Positions 16,944 through 24,536 of a stretch of DNA of 49,886 bases are shown piece after piece. Where the stretch lies: assembly GCF_016786325.1 (NCBI RefSeq), contig NZ_JADWYU010000247.1, forward strand, positions 6,075 through 55,960. Direction: 5' to 3'. Within the stretch, counting starts at the first letter, position 1. The number at the start of each line of letters is the position of its first letter. Position numbers and translations under genes: made by a program. Origin of the DNA: Frankia nepalensis (GTDB lineage Bacteria; Actinomycetota; Actinomycetes; Frankiales; Frankiaceae). Under the pieces are notes generated by a model. That model did not search any database and had not been told where the DNA came from. It worked only from the letters and a program-made list of their open reading frames with translations.

Positions 16944-17272
16944 GCGGCGCCTCCCAAGGGGTGGGTCGAACCGGGCATCCCTCACGATCCGGGTCGGTTG
17001 GCGTGTTGTCACGGCTCCACAGCGCCGCGTGTCGAAACGTCGGTGAGAAGTCCCCCGAACGGCACCCGGACAGCGCCAATACGTCCTCGTCATGGCTGTA
17101 GCCGTGGCTTGGTGGACGCCGGCTGGGCAGGGCGGGGCCTGTCCGTAGGGGTCGTGGAGGAGTCGCTCGGAACGGCCGGCGGTCGCGGTGATCGTGGCGA
17201 GCGCGGGCCCGGCCGGTGGTCACCCCCACACCGCTGGTCGGGTCCGTCCACGCGACGACGGAAGGGCCCTCG
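16944..17272. other. Intergenic region between divergent genes
   Basis: About 330 bases separate the TPR regulator (minus) from the 17273 gene (plus), so both promoters should lie here. Apart from the two ribosome sites, no convincing operator, hairpin or small gene was seen. Confidence 0.5.
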
Positions 17273-17770
17273 ATGCACGTGATGATGGAGATTGACGGCG
17301 GGTTCGGTGGGCTGGACACCGTCGACCTGGAGCCGTTCTCGTTGCCGGCCAGGCCGGGGGTGGTGCTCGACCGGCCCGCGGAGGTCGGCCCGGTGTTCGT
17401 GGCGTCGCATCCGTTCCCGCCGGAGAGCGCGGCCCGGTCGCTGGCCGCGATGCGTGGGGAGCGGGTGCTGGTCGCCTGCCCGTGGCCGGTCTCGCCGGCG
17501 CGCACACGGCTGGCTCTGGCGGTGGGCCGCCAGCTCGCCGGCGCGCGGGAGGCGGGCTGGCCTGGACCATTGCCGGTGGTGGTCTGTCCGGTCCGGCCGC
17601 GCTGCGCCTGGCAGTCAGGTGGGGTTGTGGTGCCGCACCTGGTGTCGGTGGTGACCGAGCAGGCGGCGCAGGTCCGGGTCGTGTGGGAGATCACCGACCA
17701 CGGCCAGACCCCCGGCTGGCTGTCCGGCGTGGCCCCGGCAGGTGCACTGTCCATTGCGGTGATGGCGTGA
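17273..17770 (+). CDS. Hypothetical protein (165 aa)
   Basis: ATG 17273 follows GAAGGG at a good distance; the frame also runs up to 17216 without a better start. The product begins MHVMMEIDGGFGGLD, is Pro/Val-rich and has two Cys (VLVACPWP, VVVCPVRPRCAW). No signal peptide or membrane segment is evident and I do not recognise the family. Its stop overlaps the GTG start of the next gene (GTGA), so the two are translationally coupled and probably work together. Confidence 0.6.
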   Translation: MHVMMEIDGGFGGLDTVDLEPFSLPARPGVVLDRPAEVGPVFVASHPFPPESAARSLAAMRGERVLVACPWPVSPARTRLALAVGRQLAGAREAGWPGPLPVVVCPVRPRCAWQSGGVVVPHLVSVVTEQAAQVRVVWEITDHGQTPGWLSGVAPAGALSIAVMA

Positions 17771-18348
17771 CGCGGGCGTTCGCGGCCCCGGCGGGCCGCC
17801 CTTCGGAGGGGGCGGGATCCGAGGTGAGGCTCCTGCCTGCCGCGGAGGTGGCCGCCGCGGGTGGTGGAGAGGACTGGGCGGCGGTCGCGGGGGCGCTCAA
17901 TGCCCGGATGGCGTTGTGCCGGATGGGTCAGCACCGGCTCGCCGAGGCGTCGGGGATCTCGGTCGCCACCGTCAGACTGCTCCAATGCGGCACCGGGCGT
18001 CGTCGGACCCGCGACGCGACCCTGGCCGCGCTGTCGCGGGCGCTCGGCTGGCCTGATGGCCATCTGGTCCACGTCCTGCTCGGCCAGCAGCCCGTCGAGA
18101 ACGACGGCGCGCGGCTGCGCGCCGTTGGCGCCCGAATCCGCCCGCCCCACCAGCCCCGCCGTTCCGAGGCGCGCCGGCCCGTGTCGGGCGACGCGAAAGA
18201 CGCGCAGCGGGCCTCCGACCGCGTCGGCAACCTGCCAGCGCTGGCCGCCGTCACCGAGGACCTGGCCGTCGTCGCCGATCTGCTCGCCGACGTGCTCGGC
18301 CACCTGACCCGGATCGCCGCGACGGGTCCACAGACAGCTCGGCAGTAA
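17767..18348 (+). CDS. XRE-family HTH protein (193 aa)
   Basis: The GTG start at 17767 overlaps the previous stop. Residues 40-105 hold an XRE-type HTH: ALNARMALCRMGQHRLAEAS, then GISVATVRLLQCGTGRRRTR and LAALSRALGWPDGHLVHVLL. The C-terminal 80 residues are Arg/Ala-rich and end in a possible helix (AVTEDLAVVADLLADVLGHL). Unlike the other regulators here it has no TPR domain. It is likely a DNA-binding partner or regulator of the upstream coupled gene. Confidence 0.75.
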   Translation: MTRAFAAPAGRPSEGAGSEVRLLPAAEVAAAGGGEDWAAVAGALNARMALCRMGQHRLAEASGISVATVRLLQCGTGRRRTRDATLAALSRALGWPDGHLVHVLLGQQPVENDGARLRAVGARIRPPHQPRRSEARRPVSGDAKDAQRASDRVGNLPALAAVTEDLAVVADLLADVLGHLTRIAATGPQTARQ

Positions 18349-18388
18349 AGCAAGCCCACAGGCAGCCCGGCAGCAAAGGAGGAACGAC

Positions 18389-18544
18389 ATGTCCGACGTC
18401 GCACCCGTCACACGGCCCGAGGCGACCCACCTGGCCGCGTCGCCGGTCTGGTCCCGGCTGGCCATCGGCTATGTCTGCCCCATCGGTGATGGGTACGTCA
18501 CTGCTGGGTTAGGCACTCCCGGGGTCCGGATTGTCGGTGTGTGA
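18389..18544 (+). CDS. Small ORF (51 aa), possibly the stub of a lost gene
   Basis: AAAGGAGGAACGAC is a strong ribosome site before ATG 18389, and the frame encodes MSDVAPVTRPEATHLAASPV and a further 31 residues ending in IVGV. It is the third open frame in a row on this strand, 40 bases after the XRE gene. The good ribosome site with an abrupt, unremarkable C-terminus just before the Rpn gene suggests the 5' end of a gene cut off when the Rpn gene arrived. A genuine small protein is the alternative. Confidence 0.45.
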   Translation: MSDVAPVTRPEATHLAASPVWSRLAIGYVCPIGDGYVTAGLGTPGVRIVGV

Positions 18545-18547
18545 CTG

Positions 18548-18553
18548 TAGGTT
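18548..18553 (+). promoter_or_regulatory. Candidate -10 box for leaderless Rpn gene
   Basis: TAGGTT (TANNNT type) ends 6 bases before ATG 18560 and no Shine-Dalgarno sequence precedes the gene. This spacing is typical of leaderless actinobacterial transcripts. No -35 box is obvious. Confidence 0.35.
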
Positions 18554-18559
18554 GCCGGT

Positions 18560-19510
18560 ATGGGTGATCCGTTGAACCCGCATGACGCGGTGTTCCGCCG
18601 GGTGCTGGGCGAGCCGGCGCACGCGGCCTCCGAGCTTCGGTCGGTGCTGCCGGCCGGGCTGGTCGAGCGCCTCGAGCTGGACCGGCTGGCCCCGGTGCCG
18701 GGCAGCTTCGTCGACGAGACGCTGCGGTGGCGGCATTCCGACCTGCTGTTCACCGTCCCGATCGACGACCGCGAGGCGTTCATCTACGTCCTGGTCGAGC
18801 ACCAGAGCAGCAACGACGCGCTGATGGCGTTCCGGATGTTGCGGTACGTCACCCGGATCTGGGACCGGTTCCTCGTCGACCATCCCAAAGCGACCCGGCT
18901 GCCAGCGGTGATCCCGCTGGTCGTACACCACCACCGGCGCCCGTGGGCCGCGCCCACCCGGCTGGAGGACCTGGTGGACCTTGACGGCCAGGCCGCCGAG
19001 GCGGTCTGGGAATACCTGCCCCGGTTCGGTTACCTGCTGGACGACCTGGCGGTCGTGGACGGCCCGGTGTTGCGGGCCCGGCCACTGACCCCGGCGGTGC
19101 GGCTGACCCTGCTGCTGCTGAAGATCGCCCCGGGGAACCGGGCGCTCGCCGGCGACCTGCATGGCTGGGACGAGGACATGCGGGCCGTCATGGCCAACAA
19201 CATCGAGCTGTTCAGCGCACTCCTGTACTACATTCAGGTCGTGGGTGAGACGCCCATCGACGACCTCCACGACCTGGTCGCCTGGCTGGGACCGGAAGCG
19301 GAGAAGGCATACATGACCACCGCAGAAATGCTCCGTGCCGAGGGTGAGGCCCGTGGCCGCGCCGAGATGCTGGTGAAGCTGCTGACGATCAGGTTCGGCC
19401 CGGTCCCGCAGACCGCGCTCGACCTCATCCACGCCGCGTCCATCGACCAGCTCGAGACCTGGGCCACCCGGGTCCTGACCGAGCCGACGCTGCAGGACGC
19501 CCTGCGCTAG
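18560..19510 (+). CDS. Rpn-family recombination-promoting nuclease / YhgA-like transposase
   Basis: This 316-aa protein opens with NPHDAVFRRVLGEP and continues with WRHSDLLFTVPIDD and FIYVLVEHQSSND, the PD-(D/E)XK nuclease core of the Rpn family (PF04754-like): catalytic Asp in HSDLLF and the E-x-Q of VLVEHQS. The C-terminal half contains GRAEMLVKLLTIRFGPVP, a conserved motif of these proteins. Family knowledge: Rpn proteins promote RecA-independent recombination, and related short forms act in phage defence. Length is normal for the family. The 3' third is duplicated immediately downstream. It has no visible terminal repeats, so mobility is not shown. Confidence 0.85.
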   Translation: MGDPLNPHDAVFRRVLGEPAHAASELRSVLPAGLVERLELDRLAPVPGSFVDETLRWRHSDLLFTVPIDDREAFIYVLVEHQSSNDALMAFRMLRYVTRIWDRFLVDHPKATRLPAVIPLVVHHHRRPWAAPTRLEDLVDLDGQAAEAVWEYLPRFGYLLDDLAVVDGPVLRARPLTPAVRLTLLLLKIAPGNRALAGDLHGWDEDMRAVMANNIELFSALLYYIQVVGETPIDDLHDLVAWLGPEAEKAYMTTAEMLRAEGEARGRAEMLVKLLTIRFGPVPQTALDLIHAASIDQLETWATRVLTEPTLQDALR

Positions 19511-19575
19511 ACCGCGCTGACCGACACCGCTGAGGCTGACCCGCGGCGGTCACCGCGACACGCGGCGAGTTGCCC

Positions 19576-19815
19576 GACCTGGTCACCTGGCTGGGACCGG
19601 AAGCGGAGAAGGCCCACATGACTACCGCAGATGTGCTCCGCGCCGAGGGTGAGATCCGCGGTCGCGTCGAGATGCTCATGAAGCAGCTGACGATCAGGTT
19701 CGGCCCGGTCCCGCAGACCGCGCTCGACCTCATCCACGCCGCGTCCATCGACCAGCTCGAGACCTGGGCCACCCGGGTCCTGACCGGGCCGACGCTGCAG
19801 GACGTCCTGCGCTAG
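19576..19815 (+). pseudogene. Tandem 3' duplicate of the Rpn gene
   Basis: Bases 19576-19815 repeat 19271-19510 with a constant offset of 305 bases and no indel. The encoded residues (DLVTWLGPEAEKAHMTTADV onward, ending DVLR) differ at only about a dozen positions from the Rpn C-terminus. An ATG-free open frame starts at 19570. The catalytic nuclease half is absent. The point differences show this is an old partial duplication or the remnant of a second tandem Rpn gene, not an assembly artefact. Confidence 0.8.
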
Positions 19816-19904
19816 ACCGGCGCCGGCCGAGCTGGGTCTCCCAGCGCGAGACTCGGCGAGGGCGCACCGACCGAGCCGTGGGGCTGCGACGCCCAGGCCC
19901 TTGG

Positions 19905-20173
19905 CAGCAGGGCCAGGGGGCGGCGATGCCGTGGGCGACGCCGTTGTTGCCATGCCCGTCGTCGATCGCCTCGCCGGCGGGCCCGGCCGCCGACCACCAG
20001 CCGGGCAGCGTCCGGCCGGCGGCCCGGACCGGCCGTGCCAGGGCGACCAGGTAGGCCAGCGCCTTCCGGAGCGGCGGCCCGGTGACGTCGCGGGTCAGCA
20101 GCAGCGCGCCGAGGCCGGTCAGGCCCTGGACGAGATCGAATTCCGCCAGCCGCGGCGGCAGGCTGGCGGCACC
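19905..20173 (-). pseudogene. Fragment of a second LanC-like cyclase gene
   Basis: Translating the minus strand from about 20173 gives SLPPRLAEFDLVQGLTGLGA, then LRKALAYLVALARPVR, AGRTLPGWWSA and NNGVAHGIAAP. These align directly with the intact LanC of this window (YDLINGLTGLGALVL, LLRDVLAYLVRLTLPIR, GRDLPGWWATG, GMAHGVAGPLALL). A one-base slip in the C5 run at 19916-19920 moves the next residues, LALL, into another frame. The zinc-ligand region is missing. This is a decayed middle piece of about 90 codons, antisense to the truncated regulator that follows. Confidence 0.8.
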
Positions 20174-21280
20174 TTCGCGGCGGCGCTGCGCGAGACCGGC
20201 TCAGTGGCGGCCGGTGAGGTGCCCTGGGACCAGCCGGGAAGCCTGACGATTCTCGCCGACCTGCTGAACAGCGGCGTGGACCGCCGACGCTTCCTCTCGG
20301 CCGGCGCCGCGCTCTCGGCCTCGGCGAACAACTGGTCCAAGGCCCTGGACACGGTCCCCGCGACCGGGCCGTCCGCGCACTTCCCCGACGGCCCGGCCCC
20401 GTTAGCCCATGTCGACGACCGCCTTGACCACCTCAGGCATCTCGACGACGAACTTGGCAGCGGCCAGGTGCACCAGCTGGCCCGCGGCGAGCTGTCCCTG
20501 ATCGTCAATCTGATCAGGTCTCGGCGCTACGATGGGCCAACCACGCGCCTCCTGTACACGATGGCGTCCGAAGCGGCGCGGCAGGTGGCCTGGAGCGCCT
20601 TCGACCAGGGCCGTTCCGGCGTCGCCCAGCGCTTCTTCGACGGTTCCCTGCGCGCCTCCGTGGAGGCCGGCGACCCGATCAGCGGCGCCTACGCATTGTC
20701 CTTTGCCGCGGTCCAGTGCTACTCCACCCCGCAACACGCGGGCCGGGCGATGGCCCTGCTGGAAACAGCACAACGACAGGTGAACCGGAAGACGACTCCA
20801 CGTCTGCGCGCCATGCTGGCCGCCCGCACCGCCCGCGCGCTGTCGAAGACCGGCGCGCGCAAGGAGTGCGCGCACCAGCTGAACCTCGCCCGCGCCGCCC
20901 TGGACGAAGGAACACATGACGACGACCCGAAGACCCTCTACTGGGTCGACTACGGCGAGATCGAAATGATCGCCGGCTCCGCCGCCCTCCAGCTCGGGGA
21001 CCCGGCCGAGGCGGTGCGCCGCTTCCAAGCCGCCATGGAGGCGTCGTACCCCGGCGATGACGAGTATCCCCGCAGCCACGCGATCTACCTGGCCCGCGCC
21101 GCCGAGGCCCATCTCGCGCTCCGCGACCTCGACGCCGCCGTCGCGACCGCCCGCCACGCGGCCAGGTGCCTCGGATCCGTGGACTCCGCGCGCTCGGCCT
21201 CCGAACTCAAGGAGCTTCGCGCCAAGCTGGCGATGCACGTCGCGCATGGACCGGTGCGGGAGTTCCTACAGGTCGGATAG
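20170..21280 (+). pseudogene. XRE/TPR regulator lacking its HTH
   Basis: From about 20170 the plus frame encodes the linker and TPR region of a regulator: GEVPWDQPGSLTILADLLN, then VDRRRFLSAGAALSASAN (equivalent to RRGFLRGLG and RRTLLATGL of the paralogues), then TPR-like helices to the stop at 21280 (SGVAQRFFDGSLRASVEAGD, TARALSKTGARKECAHQL). The N-terminal HTH is missing: the open frame continues upstream to 19901 only as the antisense of the LanC fragment. About 365 codons of TPR part are intact, so a residual protein could be made from an internal start. Its 3' end overlaps the convergent HAD gene by 15 bases. Confidence 0.75.
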
Positions 21281-21904
21281 GCCGAGCAGTTCACGGAGGC
21301 GAGCAGCCACGACCTTCTCGTCCAGCGCCAGCAGCGGTGTCATTCCCAGCCGGTACGCGGCGGCGAGGTTCTCTTCGGTGTCATCGACGACCAGGCAGCG
21401 GTCGGCCGCAACGCCGAGCTTGCCGAGGGTGAGGTGGAAGATCTCGGCGCTGGGCTTGCGCACCCCGTGCTCCGCGGAGAACACGATCTCGTCGAACGTG
21501 CCGCGCAGGTCGATCCCCGAGTAGGGGTCGTAAGGCTTGCGCCCGAGGCTGTTCGAAAGGACCGCGGTCCTGATCCCGGCCGCCCGTGCCCGGCGCGCGA
21601 CCTTGAGCACCTGGTAGGCGGGGAACGCGTCGTGCAGATAGCGGCCCATCAGGTTGTCGGGCGCGACGCCGATCAGGGCGGCGAACCCGAGGTTCCAGTC
21701 GGTCTGGGTGATCTCCCCAAGCTCGAGCCGCCGGAACAGCTCCCGCCCTCGAGGGTCCGCCCAGGCGCGCAGGAAGGTCCCCCGCCGGAGCCTCTCCCGG
21801 TCCTCGAAGTAGGAGATCACCTCGACCATGTTGAAGGTCAGAACCCCGAAGAAATCGAAGATCACGCCATCGAACGCGGGCTTCGCGGTTGTCGCCACTC
21901 CCAA
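21266..21904 (-). CDS. HAD-family hydrolase-like protein (212 aa)
   Basis: HAD motif I is VIFDFFGVLTFN (nucleophile Asp17, second Asp replaced by Phe), motif II AVLSNSLG, motif III Lys in GVRKPSAEIF and motif IV CLVVDDTEENL. The C1 cap lies at about 25-90. The overall order fits subfamily IA. Replacement of the second motif I Asp suggests altered or lost phosphatase activity, as in the protein at 14831-15478. The start is uncertain: TTG 21904 or GTG 21898, neither with a good ribosome site. It converges on the truncated regulator, overlapping by 15 bases. Confidence 0.8.
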   Translation of the reverse strand: MGVATTAKPAFDGVIFDFFGVLTFNMVEVISYFEDRERLRRGTFLRAWADPRGRELFRRLELGEITQTDWNLGFAALIGVAPDNLMGRYLHDAFPAYQVLKVARRARAAGIRTAVLSNSLGRKPYDPYSGIDLRGTFDEIVFSAEHGVRKPSAEIFHLTLGKLGVAADRCLVVDDTEENLAAAYRLGMTPLLALDEKVVAARLRELLGLSDL

Positions 21905-22280
21905 AGGCTACGATCGGCCTGCCGCCCGCGCTGGTGCGCGCCTCACGGTAAACATTCAGATCGCTTGATCTTTTATAGATGATCTCGTTGAGGCCCCGCG
22001 TGATCAGAAGATGCCGTCCGTCCACCATTGGGCGCTCCGGTCGTCCCCTACGGCTATCCGTACGGCCCAGTTCGCATACACCCGTAGAGCAGGGGTCGCA
22101 TGGGGCCGGCCAGCGTCGAAGATCCGTCCCTGGTGGCGGGACGACCTCACTTACGGAAGCTGACTCGTACAGGCCGAGTTTGCCGGTGTGACCGGGGGAC
22201 GGCTGCTGGAGGTCGCGCACCAGGTACCCGAACACGCCGGCGATGCGGCCAGAGCCTGTGAGCGCAGCAAATGACCAGAA
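21905..22280. other. Intergenic boundary of the defence island
   Basis: About 375 bases between the HAD start and the end of the UvrD-like gene. The stretch near 21950-22020 is noticeably less GC-rich. No tRNA, attachment-site repeat, IS end or terminator hairpin was recognised here, so how the island was acquired is not visible on this side. Confidence 0.5.
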
Positions 22281-24536
22281 TCAGAGCTGCGTGGGGAGGA
22301 ACGGGCTGGCGTTGCCGTGGTAGGTGATGACGAGGGCGTCGCGGGCGCGGGTGGCGGCGACGAAGAGCAGGGAGCGGTCCTTCTTGCGCTCACGGTCGTA
22401 GCGGTGCGGGTCAGTGTCCTGGATGCGGTCGAGGAAACCGCGGGGGATGTAGCCCTGGCTGGCGGCGGCGATGATCAGCTGTCGGTATTCGAGGCCTTTG
22501 AAGCGATGCATCGTACCGACGTGGACGGCGTTCGCGCCCGCGCTGGCGGCCGGGCCGTCGGATCCGATCTCGACGGCTTCGACGCCGTCGGCCGTCAGGG
22601 TGGCGAGTACGTCAGCGGCCAAGGCACGGGTGGGAACGCAGACGGCGATCCGGCCACCGGTTTGGGTGACGGCGCCGGGCTGTGCGTCGCCGAGCCATGC
22701 CCGGACCTGGGCGCTGATCGTGCGCTGCTCGTCGTCCCAGGTGACGTGGGGGACGAGCTCGGGCTCACCGCCACTGAGCAGGCTGCGGTAGCCGGCGAGG
22801 TCCTCGGTGCCGTCGTCGAGGTTGTCGTAGCTCTCACCATGCAGGAGTTGGAGCGCGAGCTTCAGGATCTGGCGGGTAGTCCGATAGCTGAGCGTCAGCT
22901 TGTGGGAGCGGCCCCGGATGTTCACGCCCAGACTGCCGAGGCTGACGACGTTGTCGTAGATCCGCTGATGGGTGTCGCCAACGAGGAACATGTCGTTGAC
23001 ACTGGGTGCGACCATGGCGCGTAGCAGCTTCCAGTGCGCCGGGCTGAGATCCTGGGCCTCGTCGACGATCACATGCTGGTAGCGGTAGCGCGTGCCAGGA
23101 CCGGACTGCTCCGTCGCACTGTCGGAGGAAGCCGCCGTGGCTCGGTCAGCGCGGGCGATCTCTAGTTCGGCGGCGCGTTCGGCGACCTGCTGCCATGTCC
23201 ACACGTTCTGATCGGCAAGCCGCTTGGTGAACCGTTCGGTCAGCTGCCAGACCACGTCGCGGTCCTGGCGGGTGAGCTGCCGGCCGCGGCCTGGGCGCCG
23301 CGCCCGGAAGTAGTCGGCGCGGGAGCCCAGCACCTGTCCGAGGATGACCTGGGACCATTCGGCGGCGAGGAACTCGGCGGAGAAGCGGGTCTCGCCGAGT
23401 TCAAGGAGCATCGCCTTCCACTCACGGATCTCGGCCTCCTGGCCGATGGTGCTCCGCCGAGAGTCGTCGGCGTCGGACACAACCCGGGCGGCGAGACTGT
23501 CAATATTGACGATCTCGACGCGCGCGGTGTGTTCGGGACCGGCCAGCTCAAGCAGCCGGGTGCGCAGGTCGGCGGCGAGGTTGCGGTTGAACGTGGTGAG
23601 CAGAATCGGCCGACCGGTCGTTCCTGCCGGCAGGTCGATCGCCAGGTGCAGCGCCCGGTGCAGGGCGACGATCGTCTTGCCGGTTCCGGGGCCGCCGCTG
23701 ATCCGCGCCGGTCCGTTGTAGGTGTTGTCCGCGAGCTTGCGCTGGGTCGGGTGCAGGAAGACCTGCCACCGGGCGAACGACTCGGCGAGGATCGCGCGCA
23801 GCGCCTCGTCGTCGCTCGTCACCGGTGTCGACGGCCGGGCGACGGCGGCGGCGTAGTCGGTGGTGTCGACGGGTTCCGGCGCGGCGACCGGAGCGGTGAC
23901 GATCTCCATGACCTCGTCGACGGTCTTGCCGTCGTGGAGCGCCATGAGGACATCGGACGTCAGTTGCGGCACGCAGTCGACGAATTGGAGCAGCTGGTCC
24001 TCGGTGGTGAGCTTCCGGATCGACGGGAGCAACGGCTCCGCGACGCCGAGCTGCAGCAGCATGGCGTCGTCGACGTGCCGGAAGAGACCTCCACCCTGTT
24101 CCGGGATGGCCGGGTCGGCTGAGGTGAACCTGGGCGACGTCCCAGTCCGCGGTTCGGCTTTGCCAAGGACGCGGCCGACGACGCTGTCTCCTACGGCGGC
24201 CAGGTCGACGACCTCGATGCCGCCGGTCACCCGGTTGATCTCGTAGGCATAGCGGTCGAGGTCGTCGTACACCTCTTTGCGGTCCTTGACCGAGACCAGC
24301 AGATAGTCGCCGCCGCCGACGTGCAGCAGCAGCGCCCGGTGGTCGTGGCCGACACGGGCCGAGTAGAGGCGTGAGCCGCCCTTGAGCTGCTTGAACCGCA
24401 GTGAAGGGTGGTTAGGGTCCGCACGGAACTTCGACTGGAACTCGTAGACCGCGCCCTTCACGACCCGCGGGAGCTCGAGGATCTCCTTGTCAGCCCGGTC
24501 GAGGATCCGCAGGGTAACTCGGACCTGGGTATTCAC
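22281..24536 (-). CDS. RelE/ParE-like domain fused to UvrD-family superfamily I helicase
   Basis: In this 751-aa protein, residues 1-100 have the RelE/ParE toxin pattern: FQSKFRADPNHPSLRFKQLK, RLYSARVGHDHRALLLHV and LLVSVKDRKEVYDDLDRYAY. After a 150-residue linker come the helicase motifs: Q-motif-like LHPTQRKLAD, Walker A GGPGTGKT (281-288), Walker B VDEAQDLS (D492-E493), motif III-IV LVGDTHQRIY and SYRTTRQIL, motif V TMHRFKGLEYRQL and motif VI LLFVAATRARDAL. It is probably an ATP-dependent translocase; whether the RelE-like part cuts RNA or only binds is unknown. It is the last gene of the minus-strand defence operon and overlaps the previous gene by 4 bp. Confidence 0.85.
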   Translation of the reverse strand: MNTQVRVTLRILDRADKEILELPRVVKGAVYEFQSKFRADPNHPSLRFKQLKGGSRLYSARVGHDHRALLLHVGGGDYLLVSVKDRKEVYDDLDRYAYEINRVTGGIEVVDLAAVGDSVVGRVLGKAEPRTGTSPRFTSADPAIPEQGGGLFRHVDDAMLLQLGVAEPLLPSIRKLTTEDQLLQFVDCVPQLTSDVLMALHDGKTVDEVMEIVTAPVAAPEPVDTTDYAAAVARPSTPVTSDDEALRAILAESFARWQVFLHPTQRKLADNTYNGPARISGGPGTGKTIVALHRALHLAIDLPAGTTGRPILLTTFNRNLAADLRTRLLELAGPEHTARVEIVNIDSLAARVVSDADDSRRSTIGQEAEIREWKAMLLELGETRFSAEFLAAEWSQVILGQVLGSRADYFRARRPGRGRQLTRQDRDVVWQLTERFTKRLADQNVWTWQQVAERAAELEIARADRATAASSDSATEQSGPGTRYRYQHVIVDEAQDLSPAHWKLLRAMVAPSVNDMFLVGDTHQRIYDNVVSLGSLGVNIRGRSHKLTLSYRTTRQILKLALQLLHGESYDNLDDGTEDLAGYRSLLSGGEPELVPHVTWDDEQRTISAQVRAWLGDAQPGAVTQTGGRIAVCVPTRALAADVLATLTADGVEAVEIGSDGPAASAGANAVHVGTMHRFKGLEYRQLIIAAASQGYIPRGFLDRIQDTDPHRYDRERKKDRSLLFVAATRARDALVITYHGNASPFLPTQL

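Noticed and set aside
21905-22280. tRNA or attachment site at the island boundary
   Set aside because: No T-loop or acceptor-stem pattern and no direct repeat matching the right side was found.
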